Positions 35,221-43,195 of a stretch of 64,000 nucleotides of DNA are shown here, piece after piece. How positions within the stretch are numbered: the stretch's first letter is position 1; each line of letters begins with the position of its first letter. Where the stretch lies: positions 258,848 to 322,847 of the forward strand of contig JAWLHK010000003.1 of assembly GCA_041690355.1 (NCBI GenBank). Direction: 5' to 3'. The stretch comes from JAWLHK01 sp041690355 [NCBI: bacterium]. GTDB taxonomy: Bacteria; J088; JAWLBW01. The translations under genes were made by a program, and so were the position numbers. The notes beneath the pieces were generated by a model. It was not told the origin of the DNA, did no database searches, and saw only the letters and a list, made by a program, of their open reading frames with translations.

Positions 35221-35439
35221 AGCGCCAACGAACAAGGGCCTGTGTACACAAGGTACTTTCGGGTCAATCGTCAATCGTCAATCGTAAATCGTCAATTGCC
35301 AATCGCCTGACTCGTCACTGGCTGAAGCGCCAAGCGCCAAGCACCGAGCGCCAACAAAGCAAGGGCCCTTGTGCACAAGGTACTTTCCGGTCAATCGTCA
35401 ATCGTCAATCGTAACTCGTCAATTGCCTGACTCGTCACT
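35221..35439. repeat. Tandem duplication carrying heptanucleotide arrays
   Basis: Two ~95-base copies (35221-35319 and 35346-35439) share GCGCCAAC, CAAGG palindromic sequence, CAAGGTACTTTC and an array of GTCAATC units ending CTCGTCACT. Copy 1 has the units GTCAATC x3, GTAAATC, GTCAATT, GCCAATC, GCCTGAC; copy 2 lacks one. Between them is another array, AAGCGCC AAGCGCC AAGCACC GAGCGCC. The right copy contains the stop codon and last codons of the FAD oxidoreductase gene on the other strand. Confidence 0.85.
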
Positions 35440-36578
35440 CCCAGCAGTTTCGCCACCACCTCGCCGATCGCCGGGGCTGCCGTGAGTCCCGGGCTCTCGA
35501 TACCGATCAGATTGATCCAGCCGGCGAGGCCGCGGTCGGTCTCCTGGCGCACCACGAAGTCGCGGAAGCTGCCGTCGGCCGCCAGCTTGGGCCGGATGCC
35601 CGCATAGGCGGGAACGAGATCCCCCGCGGTCAGCTCGGGAACGTAATGACGTGACTCCGCGAGCAGGGCGGCCGCGCGCTCCGCATGCACAGAGTAGTCG
35701 AATTCCCCATTCGGCAGGCGCGGTGCGGGTTGCGCATCGGGCCCCAGCCGCACCCCTCCCGCCGGATCGCAGACGAGATGCGCGCCGAGGTGGGTTCCCG
35801 CGGCGGGGGGGATCGGGTAGATCAGGTGCGGAAGCCTCCCGCGCAGCCGGGGAACTTCGAAGAGATTCCCCTTCCAGAAATGCTGGCGGTAGCCGACCGC
35901 ATCCACGTCGATGCCGGCGAGCGCGGCGACCCGGTCGGCCTCGAGCCCCGCGGCGTTCACGACGGCATCGGCGCCGATTTCCACATGGGTCCCCTGCGGA
36001 AGTTCCACCGTCAGCGTGTAGCCGGAAGCGGAAGGCTCGACCGCCGCGAGCCGATGCCGCAGCGCCACGGTTCCCCCCGCGGCGAGGAAATCAGCCTCGA
36101 AGGAGCGGACGAGGTCGTGCGCCGAAACGATGGCCGAGGAGGGAACCTCCAGGGCGCCGCCGATGCGCAGCCAGGGGAAGCGGGCGGTGATCTCCTGTGC
36201 GGAAGCGAATGCGACCCCGGGGATCTCGAGGGCCCGCGCGTGGCGGTGCAGCCGCTCGAGCGCCGCCGCCCCACGGTCCCCTTCCCCTTCACCGATGACC
36301 ACCCACTTGCCGACCGGGCGGAAGGGGACGTTTCGTCGCGCGCACCATTCGTGCAGCAGCGCGTTGCCGCGGATACAGAGCAGCGTTTTCAGACTTTCGG
36401 GCGGATAGAAGAGCCCCGCGTGCACGACCTCGGAGTTGCGGCTCGTGGTTTCGAGGCCGAGCCGCTCGTTGCGCTCGAGGAGCACCGTGGCCAGGCCGCC
36501 CCGCTGCAGGGCCCGGGCAACCGCCATGCCTACCACCCCGCCGCCGACGACGGCCGCGCCGAAGCGGAGCTCGGTCAC
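35391..36578 (-). CDS. FAD-dependent oxidoreductase, L-2-hydroxyglutarate oxidase-like
   Basis: A 395-residue DAO-family flavoprotein. The start is a GTG that overlaps the lipB stop (GTGA). FAD binding is by VVGGGVVGMAVARALQRGG, then LLERNERLGLETTSRNSEVVHAGLFYP, a motif typical of the LhgO/YgaF group, and VNAAGLEADRVAALAG; the C-terminal substrate loop is LVPAYAGIRPKLA and the closing part is INLIGIESPGLTAAPAIGE. LhgO oxidises L-2-hydroxyglutarate to 2-oxoglutarate, a metabolite-repair step, which is the most likely role. The last 14 residues (TSQAIDELRLTIDD) are encoded by a heptanucleotide repeat copy and have no place in the family, so the native C-terminus probably ended near KLLGV. Confidence 0.88.
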   Translation of the reverse strand: MTELRFGAAVVGGGVVGMAVARALQRGGLATVLLERNERLGLETTSRNSEVVHAGLFYPPESLKTLLCIRGNALLHEWCARRNVPFRPVGKWVVIGEGEGDRGAAALERLHRHARALEIPGVAFASAQEITARFPWLRIGGALEVPSSAIVSAHDLVRSFEADFLAAGGTVALRHRLAAVEPSASGYTLTVELPQGTHVEIGADAVVNAAGLEADRVAALAGIDVDAVGYRQHFWKGNLFEVPRLRGRLPHLIYPIPPAAGTHLGAHLVCDPAGGVRLGPDAQPAPRLPNGEFDYSVHAERAAALLAESRHYVPELTAGDLVPAYAGIRPKLAADGSFRDFVVRQETDRGLAGWINLIGIESPGLTAAPAIGEVVAKLLGVTSQAIDELRLTIDD

Positions 36579-37225
36579 GCCTCGGGCTCCGCCTCGATTT
36601 CGAGCTGCGCCCGAAGCAACGCGGCGAGCCGCTCGCCCAGCTGCCGCCCGATGGCGGCACGGTCGGGGCCGGCGACCCCGAGCGTGGCCAGCGAGCACAT
36701 TTCGATGGGGAGGCCGCAGGGGTGGATCTTGTGGAAGGGGGCAAGATCGTTGTCGACGTTCAGGGCGAGGCCGTGCATGGTCACATCCCGGTGCACGGCG
36801 AGGCCGATGCTCGCGAGCTTCTGCGCGCCGACGAAAACGCCGCGCCACCCCTCCTTTCGTTCCGCAAGCAGGCCGAACGACGCGGCGACGTCGATAATCG
36901 CCTGCTCGATCGCTTCCACCAGATTTGGCAGAGTAAGCCGCCAGGCGTCGAGCGGAAGGATCAGATAGACGACGGCCTGCCCCGGCCCATGGAAGGTGAT
37001 TTCGCCGCCGCGGTCGGTCTTGAAGATCGGAATCGATTCGTCGCGCTCCTTGAAGCGATCGGGGGCGTCGCGGCGGCCCAGGGTGTACACCGGTTCGTGC
37101 TCGAGCGAGAGGAGGATCGGCGCGCTTCCCCCGCGGACCTCGTCGTGCGCGCGGCGCTGCAGGTCGAGGCCGTGCTCGTAGGAAACCCGGCCGCATTCGC
37201 GGAAGCGGAGGATGCGCGCGCTCAT
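36575..37225 (-). CDS. lipB: Lipoyl(octanoyl) transferase
   Basis: A 216-residue LipB, which moves octanoate from acyl carrier protein to lipoyl domains; GcvH at 46.6 kb is one expected target. Key motifs: GGEITFHGPGQAVVYLI, KLASIGLAVHRDVTMHGLALNV with the catalytic Lys (VGAQKLASIG) and IHPCGLPIEMCS with the catalytic Cys. The ATG overlaps the stop of the fructosamine kinase gene by four bases (ATGA), as its own stop does with the FAD gene (GTGA), so the four genes are tightly coupled. No lipA is in the window. Confidence 0.96.
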   Translation of the reverse strand: MSARILRFRECGRVSYEHGLDLQRRAHDEVRGGSAPILLSLEHEPVYTLGRRDAPDRFKERDESIPIFKTDRGGEITFHGPGQAVVYLILPLDAWRLTLPNLVEAIEQAIIDVAASFGLLAERKEGWRGVFVGAQKLASIGLAVHRDVTMHGLALNVDNDLAPFHKIHPCGLPIEMCSLATLGVAGPDRAAIGRQLGERLAALLRAQLEIEAEPEA

Positions 37226-38133
37226 GCCCGCGCCTCCGCCTCGGAAGCGTCGACGGCCGCCTGCAGGGAATGCACGTAGCTCCCGTCGAAAAGCGCAACG
37301 TGCACGAGCAGCGGATAGATCTGCCAGTAGCGGCGGCGGCGCACATAGCCCTGATCGCGGGGATAGACCTCGTCGTAGCCCGCGTAGAATTCCTCGGAAA
37401 AGCCGCCGAAGAGTTCCGTGAACGCCAGTTCGACTTCGCGTTCCCCATAGTAGACGGCGGGGTCGAAGACGATGGGCTGCTCCGGGGCCGTGAAGGCGAC
37501 GTTGCCCGACCAGAGGTCGCCGTGCAGGAGGGCGGGCACGGGGCGGTAGTCCGCCAGCAACGCGGCTGCGGAATCGGATTCCACCAGGCGGCGGATGCGA
37601 TCCGCGAGCCCGGGGGGAACGCGCGCGCCCGCCTGGCGGAGCATCGGCAGAACGCGCCGCTCGCTCCAGAAGGCCGTCCAGTCGCCGAGGGGATCGTTCG
37701 TCTGTGGCAGGCGGCCGATGAAGTTGTCGGCGCGGAATCCGAAGGCGTCCTGCGTCACGCGATGCAGGGCGGCGAGCCCGCGCCCGAGCGCGCCCCATCC
37801 GGCGGCGGAAGGGGTGACGGCGTCGAACCAGCGGAGCACGAGAAAACCCGTGCCGTCCATTTCGCCGCTGGCGACGACCTCGGGAACGGTGAGGAACTGC
37901 GCCGCTTCCCCCTGTGCGCGGAAGGCCACAGCGAGCGCCGCGAGCCCCTCGGCCTCGGCAGCGAAGAGGCGCGGCTCCTCGGCGTTCCACTTCACGAAGA
38001 AGCGTTCGCCGGAAGCGGACGTCCAGGCGCATTCGGCGCTGACGTCGCCGCCGCCGACGGCGCGCAGGGAATTCGGAGGGCCCCCCAGGGTCTCGGACAG
38101 CCGGCGCTCGAGCGCAGGCGGCAGGGGACTCAC
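37222..38133 (-). CDS. Fructosamine/ribulosamine 3-kinase family protein
   Basis: A 303-residue kinase of the fructosamine-3-kinase family, which phosphorylates ketoamines formed when sugars glycate protein amines, so that they fall apart. Motifs: GGGDVSAECAW in place of the Gly-rich loop, RFFVKWN with the ATP-binding Lys, ALLHGDLWSGNVAF with the catalytic Asp, and FDPAVYYGEREVELAFTEL, which is diagnostic. The GTG start overlaps the stop of the upstream phosphatase gene. The LMW phosphatase next to it is a known partner: in several bacteria such a phosphatase acts on phosphorylated sugars that give rise to ribulosamines. The protein substrates are not known. Confidence 0.93.
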   Translation of the reverse strand: MSPLPPALERRLSETLGGPPNSLRAVGGGDVSAECAWTSASGERFFVKWNAEEPRLFAAEAEGLAALAVAFRAQGEAAQFLTVPEVVASGEMDGTGFLVLRWFDAVTPSAAGWGALGRGLAALHRVTQDAFGFRADNFIGRLPQTNDPLGDWTAFWSERRVLPMLRQAGARVPPGLADRIRRLVESDSAAALLADYRPVPALLHGDLWSGNVAFTAPEQPIVFDPAVYYGEREVELAFTELFGGFSEEFYAGYDEVYPRDQGYVRRRRYWQIYPLLVHVALFDGSYVHSLQAAVDASEAEARA

Positions 38134-38603
38134 CGACCGGCCTCGCGGCGGACGGTTTCGAGCAGGCCGGCGCAGGCCTCCTCGAGCATGGCGAAGACGG
38201 CGTGGAATCCGTCGTCGCCGCCGAAGTACGGGTCAGGCACGTCGACAGGCCCCCGCGAACCGTGGCTCAGCATCATGGAAACCTTGTTGCGATGGGCGTC
38301 GTTGCGCGCCAGGCGCAGCACATTCGCGTGGTTCTGGTTGTCCATGACAAGAATGTAATCGAAGCGATCAAAGTCTTCGGCCGAGAACTGGCGGGCGCGC
38401 AGACCGGTAATATCGACCCCGTACCCTTGGGCGCAGGCCTGGGCCCGCCGGTCGGGCGGTTCGCCCACATGCCAGTTGCCGGTGCCGGCGCTGTCGATGT
38501 GGATGTGTTCGTGCAGGCCGGCCCGCTCCACGTGCCGCCGGAAGATCCCTTCGGCGAGCGGCGAGCGGCAGATGTTCCCCAGGCAGACGAATAGAACGCG
38601 CAT
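38130..38603 (-). CDS. Low-molecular-weight protein tyrosine phosphatase-family protein
   Basis: A 157-residue LMW phosphatase. The P-loop VCLGNICRSP has the nucleophilic Cys and Arg (CX5R), and the general acid Asp is in VPDPYFGGDD near residue 125. SAGTGNWHVGEPPDRRA is the usual conserved second region. The start at 38603 is used because it opens the P-loop with normal family length; the open frame further upstream has no homology. First gene of the overlapping operon with fructosamine kinase, lipB and the FAD gene. In this context it more likely removes phosphate from a glycated amine or sugar than from tyrosine, following work on ribulosamine kinases with linked LMW phosphatases; that is inference. 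Confidence 0.93.
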   Translation of the reverse strand: MRVLFVCLGNICRSPLAEGIFRRHVERAGLHEHIHIDSAGTGNWHVGEPPDRRAQACAQGYGVDITGLRARQFSAEDFDRFDYILVMDNQNHANVLRLARNDAHRNKVSMMLSHGSRGPVDVPDPYFGGDDGFHAVFAMLEEACAGLLETVRREAGR

Positions 38604-38712
38604 CCCCAAAGGATACCACGGCGGCGCGAGGGTGCACGCGATCCCGGCCCCGCCACCGCATCCGAACCCCGCCACCGCCCCCTCCGCATGAGACACTCGC
38701 GTCTGAGGATCT

Positions 38713-38798
38713 CCCCCGCCTCCTCCATACCACGCGCGCATGTGCATGACGCATGTCCCGCGGAACCCAGGCCACGCGCGGGTTGGAGGAGGCGGGGG
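38713..38798. repeat. Inverted repeat, 15-base arms around a 56-base loop
   Basis: CCCCCGCCTCCTCCA (38713-38727) and its exact complement TGGAGGAGGCGGGGG (38784-38798) enclose a segment that carries CCACGCGCG twice in direct orientation. This lies in the 348-base gap upstream of the phosphatase gene and 3' of trxA. No gene is seen there. Confidence 0.65.
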
Positions 38799-38840
38799 GA
38801 CATGTCAGGTCCCTGCTCCCACTTCAGACGGACTCTTCGC

Positions 38841-38881
38841 AAAAAAACGCGCATGGACCTCAATCGAGGAAACCATGCGCG
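38841..38881 (-). terminator. Rho-independent terminator of trxA
   Basis: On the minus strand CGCGCATGG and CCATGCGCG pair perfectly, with a 16-base loop, and are followed by TTTTTTT. Two more hairpins lie between it and trxA: TCCTCCTCC/GGAGGAGGA and CCGGGCGGG/CCCGCCCGG (38888-38938). Confidence 0.85.
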
Positions 38882-38951
38882 CGGCATTTCCTCCTCCGCG
38901 CTGGAGGAGGAGGACCGGGCGGGTCGATCCCGCCCGGAGGAGGTGGTGGAG

Positions 38952-39284
38952 TCAGGCGATCGACTGCTCGATGAAGCTCTTGAGCTGACCCTTGGGGGCC
39001 GCGCCGACGAGCTGGTTGACGAGCTTGCCCCCCTTGAAGATCATCAACGTCGGAATGCCGCGGATCGAGAAGCTGCCCGGGGTAGCCGGGTTCTCGTCGG
39101 TGTTGATCTTGCCGACCTTCAGCTTGCCCTTGTACTCACCGGCCAGCTCTTCGACGATCGGGCCGACCATGCGGCAGGGTCCGCACCACGGCGCCCAGAA
39201 GTCGACCAGCACCGGCAGGTCGCTCTGCAGAACTTCCTGCTGAAAGTTGCCGTCCGTAAACGTATGCATGTTGTCACCAGCCAT
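38952..39284 (-). CDS. trxA: Thioredoxin
   Basis: A 110-residue thioredoxin that reduces protein disulfides in the cytoplasm. The active site is [11 protein letters not shown], with the cis-proline in RGIPTLMIF and the usual Gly pair in FKGGKL. Length and motifs are those of TrxA. It starts 18 bases after the arsR-family gene and shares its strand, so the two form an operon that ends in a strong terminator. This link suggests redox control of its own expression. Confidence 0.97.
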   Translation of the reverse strand: MAGDNMHTFTDGNFQQEVLQSDLPVLVDFWAPWCGPCRMVGPIVEELAGEYKGKLKVGKINTDENPATPGSFSIRGIPTLMIFKGGKLVNQLVGAAPKGQLKSFIEQSIA

Positions 39285-39302
39285 GAGATGCTCCTTCCTG
39301 AT

Positions 39303-39659
39303 TCACTTCTTCGCTGATTTCTCTGATTTCTGGCCGTGCCCCTCGGCGCGCGCACCCTGCGAACGCATCCACGTCACCAGTTTCTCGACCCACGGGTCGA
39401 CCACGCGATAAACCACCGTCGTACCCACCCGCTCGCCGCGGACGATCCCGTGCGCGCGAAGCAGGCTCAAGTGCTGCGACACAGTGGCCTGCGCGAGCCC
39501 GAGACACTCCCCGATGTCCTTCACGCAGGTATCGGACGCGAGCAGCCCGGCGACGATGCGCAGACGGATCGGATGCCCGAGAATCCGCATGATCTCGGCC
39601 TCGTGCTCCAGCGTGACGCCCTCGTCGAGCGCCCAGTTTCGCGCCTGGTTTCCCGCCAC
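39303..39659 (-). CDS. ArsR-family transcriptional regulator
   Basis: A 118-residue winged-helix repressor. ALGHPIRLRIVAGLL-type sequence (here ILGHPIRLRIVAGLL) opens the domain, and the recognition helix is LAQATVSQHLSLLRAHGIV, followed by the wing GERVGTTVVYRVVD. It has two cysteines in DTCVKDIGECLG, in helix 3, where metal-sensing ArsR proteins carry a CxC pair; the spacing here differs, so redox or sulfur sensing is as likely as metal sensing. The start is GTG with GGGAG upstream. The gene precedes trxA by 18 bases and likely controls it. Confidence 0.9.
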   Translation of the reverse strand: MAGNQARNWALDEGVTLEHEAEIMRILGHPIRLRIVAGLLASDTCVKDIGECLGLAQATVSQHLSLLRAHGIVRGERVGTTVVYRVVDPWVEKLVTWMRSQGARAEGHGQKSEKSAKK

Positions 39660-39905
39660 GTTCGCTCCCGCAAGGCCACCCGGAAGGTGACCCGTCGCGC
39701 AAAGACCTTCAAGTATTCAAATATCAGAATATATCAAGTGTCGACGCCCCGCAAGCGAAAACGGCCACCCCTTTTTCCCCAGGCGGCTTGGGAATCCGCT
39801 TTCCTCCCGAGCGGCGGGCGGGATGCCGCGCCGGATCCGGCCCGCCGCGCTTGCCCCATCCGCCGTTTTCGCCGGAACCTGAGGGGAACCGGAAGGAGTC
39901 CTCTC

Positions 39906-41618
39906 TTGCGCTACATGGCCCTGGCAGCGGATTACGACGACACGCTGGCGACCGGCGGACGCATTCCCGATCGAGTCGTCGCCGCGCTCGAGCGGGTCAA
40001 GGCGACCGGACGCCGCCTGCTGCTCGTGACCGGCCGGCAGATGAGTGATCTGCGCGCCCTCGCCCCCCTCCGACTCTTCGACCGCGTCGTGGCCGAGAAC
40101 GGGGCCGTCCTCTATCTCCCCGAAACCGGCGAGGAGATTCCCCTCGCCTCCCCGCCGCCGGCCTCCTTCATCGCCGAGTTGCGCGCACGCGGCGTCGCGC
40201 CAGTGTCGACCGGGGCCGTCATCGTCGCCACCCACCGCCCGCACGAACACACGATCATGCATGCAATCTGGGAGATGGGGCTCGAGCTCCAGATCATTTT
40301 CAACGGGAATGCCGTCATGGTTCTGCCGCCCGGCACCAACAAGGCAAGCGGTCTCGGAGTCGCACTGCAGCAGCTCGGCCTCTCGCCGCACGAAGTCGTC
40401 GGGCTCGGCGATTCCGAAAACGATCACTCCCTGCTGGGCTTCTGCGAATGCGGCATCGCCGTCGCCAACGCCGTCAAACCGTTGCGGGCCGCGGCCGCCT
40501 GGGTTACGCAGGGAGAAGCGGGTGACGGCGCCATCGAAGTGGCCGGGGCGCTCGCCGACAGCGACCTCGCCTCTCTGCCCCTGCACATGCCCCACCGCGA
40601 AATTCCGCTCGGCATCGACGCATCCGGCGCCGTAGAGACCCTCCCGGTCTACGGCGTGAACGTGCTCGTCGCCGGTCCCTCAGGGGCCGGTAAGTCGACC
40701 TTCGCCACGGGCATCCTCGAGCGCCTGCGGCAGGCTGCGTACCAGGTCTGCATTGTCGATCCCGAAGGAGATTACGGCACGCTCAAGGAAGTCGTCTCGC
40801 TCGGCAACCGCGCCCGCGCGCCGGGCATCGACGAAGTGATCAGTTCGCTGAGCAACCCGCGGGTCGACGTCGCCGCGAATCTGCTCGGCATTCCCTTTGC
40901 AGATCGGCCGGACTACTTCATGCAGCTGCTCCCCAACCTGCTCGCCATGCGCGCCCGTACCGGACGCCCGCACTGGCTGCTGCTCGACGAGGTTCACCAC
41001 TACCTCCCCGCAGTCTGGGGACTTTCGCATCTGACCATGCCGCAGAGGCTCGGCGAAACGCTGCTGCTCACGGTGCATCCCGACGAGGTCGCGCGCACGA
41101 TTCTCGAGCAGGTTCACGTCGTCATCGCGGTCGGTCCCGATCCACAGGACACTCTCGGCCGCTACGCCGCGACCGTCGGCGAACGCGCGCCACAGTGGCA
41201 CGGCGATCCGCCGCAGCGCGGAGAATTCGTGGTCTGGCGCCGCCGCATGCAGAAGCCGCTGCAGAAGCTGCGCACGATTCCCGGGCACACCGAACGTTTG
41301 CGCCACCTGCGTAAATACGCGGAAGGGGATCTGGGGGCCCGCAGCTTCTACTTCCGCGGACCGCGGGATCGGCTGAATCTGCGCGCGCAGAATCTGGTGC
41401 TCTTCTGCCAGATCGGCGAGGGGGTCGACGAAGATACCTGGCTGCACCACCTGCGCAACGGCGATTACGCGCGCTGGCTGCGCGAGGCCATCAAGGACGA
41501 GCCGCTCGCCGCCCGGGCCGATGCTCTCGCGGCCCGCGCCGACGTCACGGCGCGCGAGAGCTACCGCGTCCTGCGCACGGCCATCGAAGAGCGCTACATC
41601 CTGCCGCCCCTGCCCTGA
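39906..41618 (+). CDS. HAD-family phosphatase fused to a P-loop ATPase
   Basis: A 570-residue two-part protein. Residues 4-230 are a HAD-IIB (Cof/sucrose-phosphatase-type) hydrolase: motif I AADYDDTLAT (nucleophile Asp), motif II LLVTGRQ, the Lys in TNKASGL, and motif IV GLGDSENDHSLL. From about residue 245 there is an ATPase with Walker A AGPSGAGKST, then IVDPEGDY as in HerA/DUF87-type motor ATPases, and Walker B HWLLLDEVHHYLP. TTG at 39906 is chosen because GGAAGGAG lies 7 bases upstream; ATG 39915 is an alternative but too far from that site. No neighbour suggests a role. The ATPase part lacks clear DNA-binding additions. Such fusions are not characterised to my knowledge. Confidence 0.85.
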   Translation: MRYMALAADYDDTLATGGRIPDRVVAALERVKATGRRLLLVTGRQMSDLRALAPLRLFDRVVAENGAVLYLPETGEEIPLASPPPASFIAELRARGVAPVSTGAVIVATHRPHEHTIMHAIWEMGLELQIIFNGNAVMVLPPGTNKASGLGVALQQLGLSPHEVVGLGDSENDHSLLGFCECGIAVANAVKPLRAAAAWVTQGEAGDGAIEVAGALADSDLASLPLHMPHREIPLGIDASGAVETLPVYGVNVLVAGPSGAGKSTFATGILERLRQAAYQVCIVDPEGDYGTLKEVVSLGNRARAPGIDEVISSLSNPRVDVAANLLGIPFADRPDYFMQLLPNLLAMRARTGRPHWLLLDEVHHYLPAVWGLSHLTMPQRLGETLLLTVHPDEVARTILEQVHVVIAVGPDPQDTLGRYAATVGERAPQWHGDPPQRGEFVVWRRRMQKPLQKLRTIPGHTERLRHLRKYAEGDLGARSFYFRGPRDRLNLRAQNLVLFCQIGEGVDEDTWLHHLRNGDYARWLREAIKDEPLAARADALAARADVTARESYRVLRTAIEERYILPPLP

Positions 41619-41775
41619 ACCGCCGCACCCCGCGCCGCCACGACAAAGGCGCACGACCGCGCGGCGGCGGCGTGCCCCATGTTAGAATCTAGGAGTTCCG
41701 CGTTTCCCGCGCCTCCGGTTCCTTGTCCTCTCGTCGGCGCAACCGGTCGCGGATTCTTTTTCTGCGAGGCTGTCC

Positions 41776-43161
41776 ATGTGGAATGAGTTGCCGTTCGATC
41801 CGAAATCCGTCCTGCGCAGGCTGCTGCGCAACGGGGGCGAATATGCCGATCTCTTCGTCGAGGATCTCGACTCCACCTTTCTCGGCTACGAAGCGGGCAA
41901 GCTCGACGACATCGTCACCGGCATCGACCGCGGCGCAGGCCTGCGCCTCATCGTCAACCAGCGCACGATTTACGCCTATACCAACGATCTGACCGAGGCC
42001 GGCCTGATCGCCCTGGCCGAACAGATGTCGTCGGCGGTACGCCTCGGGCAGCACGGGCACCTGGGCGCGCTGCAGGCCGGGCGCCCCGGCGTCCACTCAC
42101 CGATTGCCCGGCCGCCGTATCTCGCGCCGCTCGCCGACAAGATCAAGCTTCTCGAACGCGCCAACGCCGAGGCCTGGGGCTCGAGCGATCTCGTCAAGCA
42201 GGTGCGGGTCGCCTACCGCGACAAGCGCCGCCGGCTCGCCTTCGCCGCCTCGAGCGGGGAACAGACGGAAGAGGAACAGCAGAGCCTGGTCTTCTTCACG
42301 CACGTCACCGCCGCCGACGAAAAGAGCATCCAGACCGGATACGAACCGGTGGGCGGCGTGGAAGGGCTCGAAATCTTCGACCGCGTTTCCCCCGAAGAGG
42401 TCGCGCGCATCGCCTCCGATCGCGCCCTGCAGGCCCTCCGTTCCCCCGCGGCGCCGGCGGGTACCATGCCGGTCGTCCTCTCTTCGGAGGCAGGGGGAAC
42501 CATGGTGCACGAGGCGGTCGGCCACGGCCTCGAAGCCGATCTGGCCAGCCAGGGGCTTTCGGTTTACCAGGGAAAGCTCGGACAGAAGGTCGCCTCGGAG
42601 CTCATCACCGTCGTGGACGACGGCACGATGGCGAACCGGCGCGGCTCTTTCGGCTATGACGACGAGGGTACGCCAAGCCAGCGCAACGTGCTCATCGAAA
42701 ACGGCATTCTCAAGTCCTACATGTACGATCGCCTCATGGCGCAGCGCGACGGCGTGCAGAGCACCGGCAATGGCCGCCGCGAGAATTACCGCCACCGCCC
42801 CATCGTGCGCATGACGAACACCTACATCGACCGGGGCACGATGAACCCCGACGATATCGTCAAGGCGACCGACCACGGCCTGTTCGTCAAGAAGATGGGG
42901 GGCGGCCAGGTGAACACCGTGAACGGCGACTTCGTCTTCGAGGTGACCGAGGGCTATCGCATCGAGAACGGGAAGATCGGCGAACCCGTGCGCAACGCGA
43001 CGCTCACGGGGAATGGTCCCAAGGTCCTGCAAATGGTCGACATGGTCGGCAACGACCTCGGCTTCGCCATCGGCACCTGCGGCAAAGACGGCCAGGGGGT
43101 CCCCGTCACCGACGCCCAGCCCACGCTGCGCATTCCGGAGCTGGTGGTCGGGGGCTCGTGA
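41776..43161 (+). CDS. tldD: TldD-type metalloprotease
   Basis: A 461-residue TldD, partner of PmbA/TldE in the heterodimer that degrades unfolded peptides and matures modified peptides. The zinc motif is HEAVGHGLEAD (HExxxH), about two thirds along at residue 255. Family motifs VVDDGTMANRRGSFGYDDEGTPSQ and NRRENYRHRPIVRMTNTY-type sequence follow. Length is as expected. No pmbA/tldE gene is in the window, although some bacteria have it elsewhere. A TTAGAAT -10-like box lies 90 bases upstream. A terminator follows immediately. Confidence 0.95.
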   Translation: MWNELPFDPKSVLRRLLRNGGEYADLFVEDLDSTFLGYEAGKLDDIVTGIDRGAGLRLIVNQRTIYAYTNDLTEAGLIALAEQMSSAVRLGQHGHLGALQAGRPGVHSPIARPPYLAPLADKIKLLERANAEAWGSSDLVKQVRVAYRDKRRRLAFAASSGEQTEEEQQSLVFFTHVTAADEKSIQTGYEPVGGVEGLEIFDRVSPEEVARIASDRALQALRSPAAPAGTMPVVLSSEAGGTMVHEAVGHGLEADLASQGLSVYQGKLGQKVASELITVVDDGTMANRRGSFGYDDEGTPSQRNVLIENGILKSYMYDRLMAQRDGVQSTGNGRRENYRHRPIVRMTNTYIDRGTMNPDDIVKATDHGLFVKKMGGGQVNTVNGDFVFEVTEGYRIENGKIGEPVRNATLTGNGPKVLQMVDMVGNDLGFAIGTCGKDGQGVPVTDAQPTLRIPELVVGGS

Positions 43162-43168
43162 GGCCTGA

Positions 43169-43187
43169 CCGCTACAGCGGCTTTTTT
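43169..43187 (+). terminator. Rho-independent terminator of tldD
   Basis: CCGCT-ac-AGCGG followed by C and TTTTTT, starting 7 bases past the tldD stop. Confidence 0.75.
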
Positions 43188-43195
43188 ACCGGGAA

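Noticed and set aside
39336-39905. Upstream extension of the HAD/ATPase frame
   Set aside because: The open frame continues 190 codons upstream across the divergent arsR gene, but that part has no homology and the ribosome-binding site points to TTG 39906.
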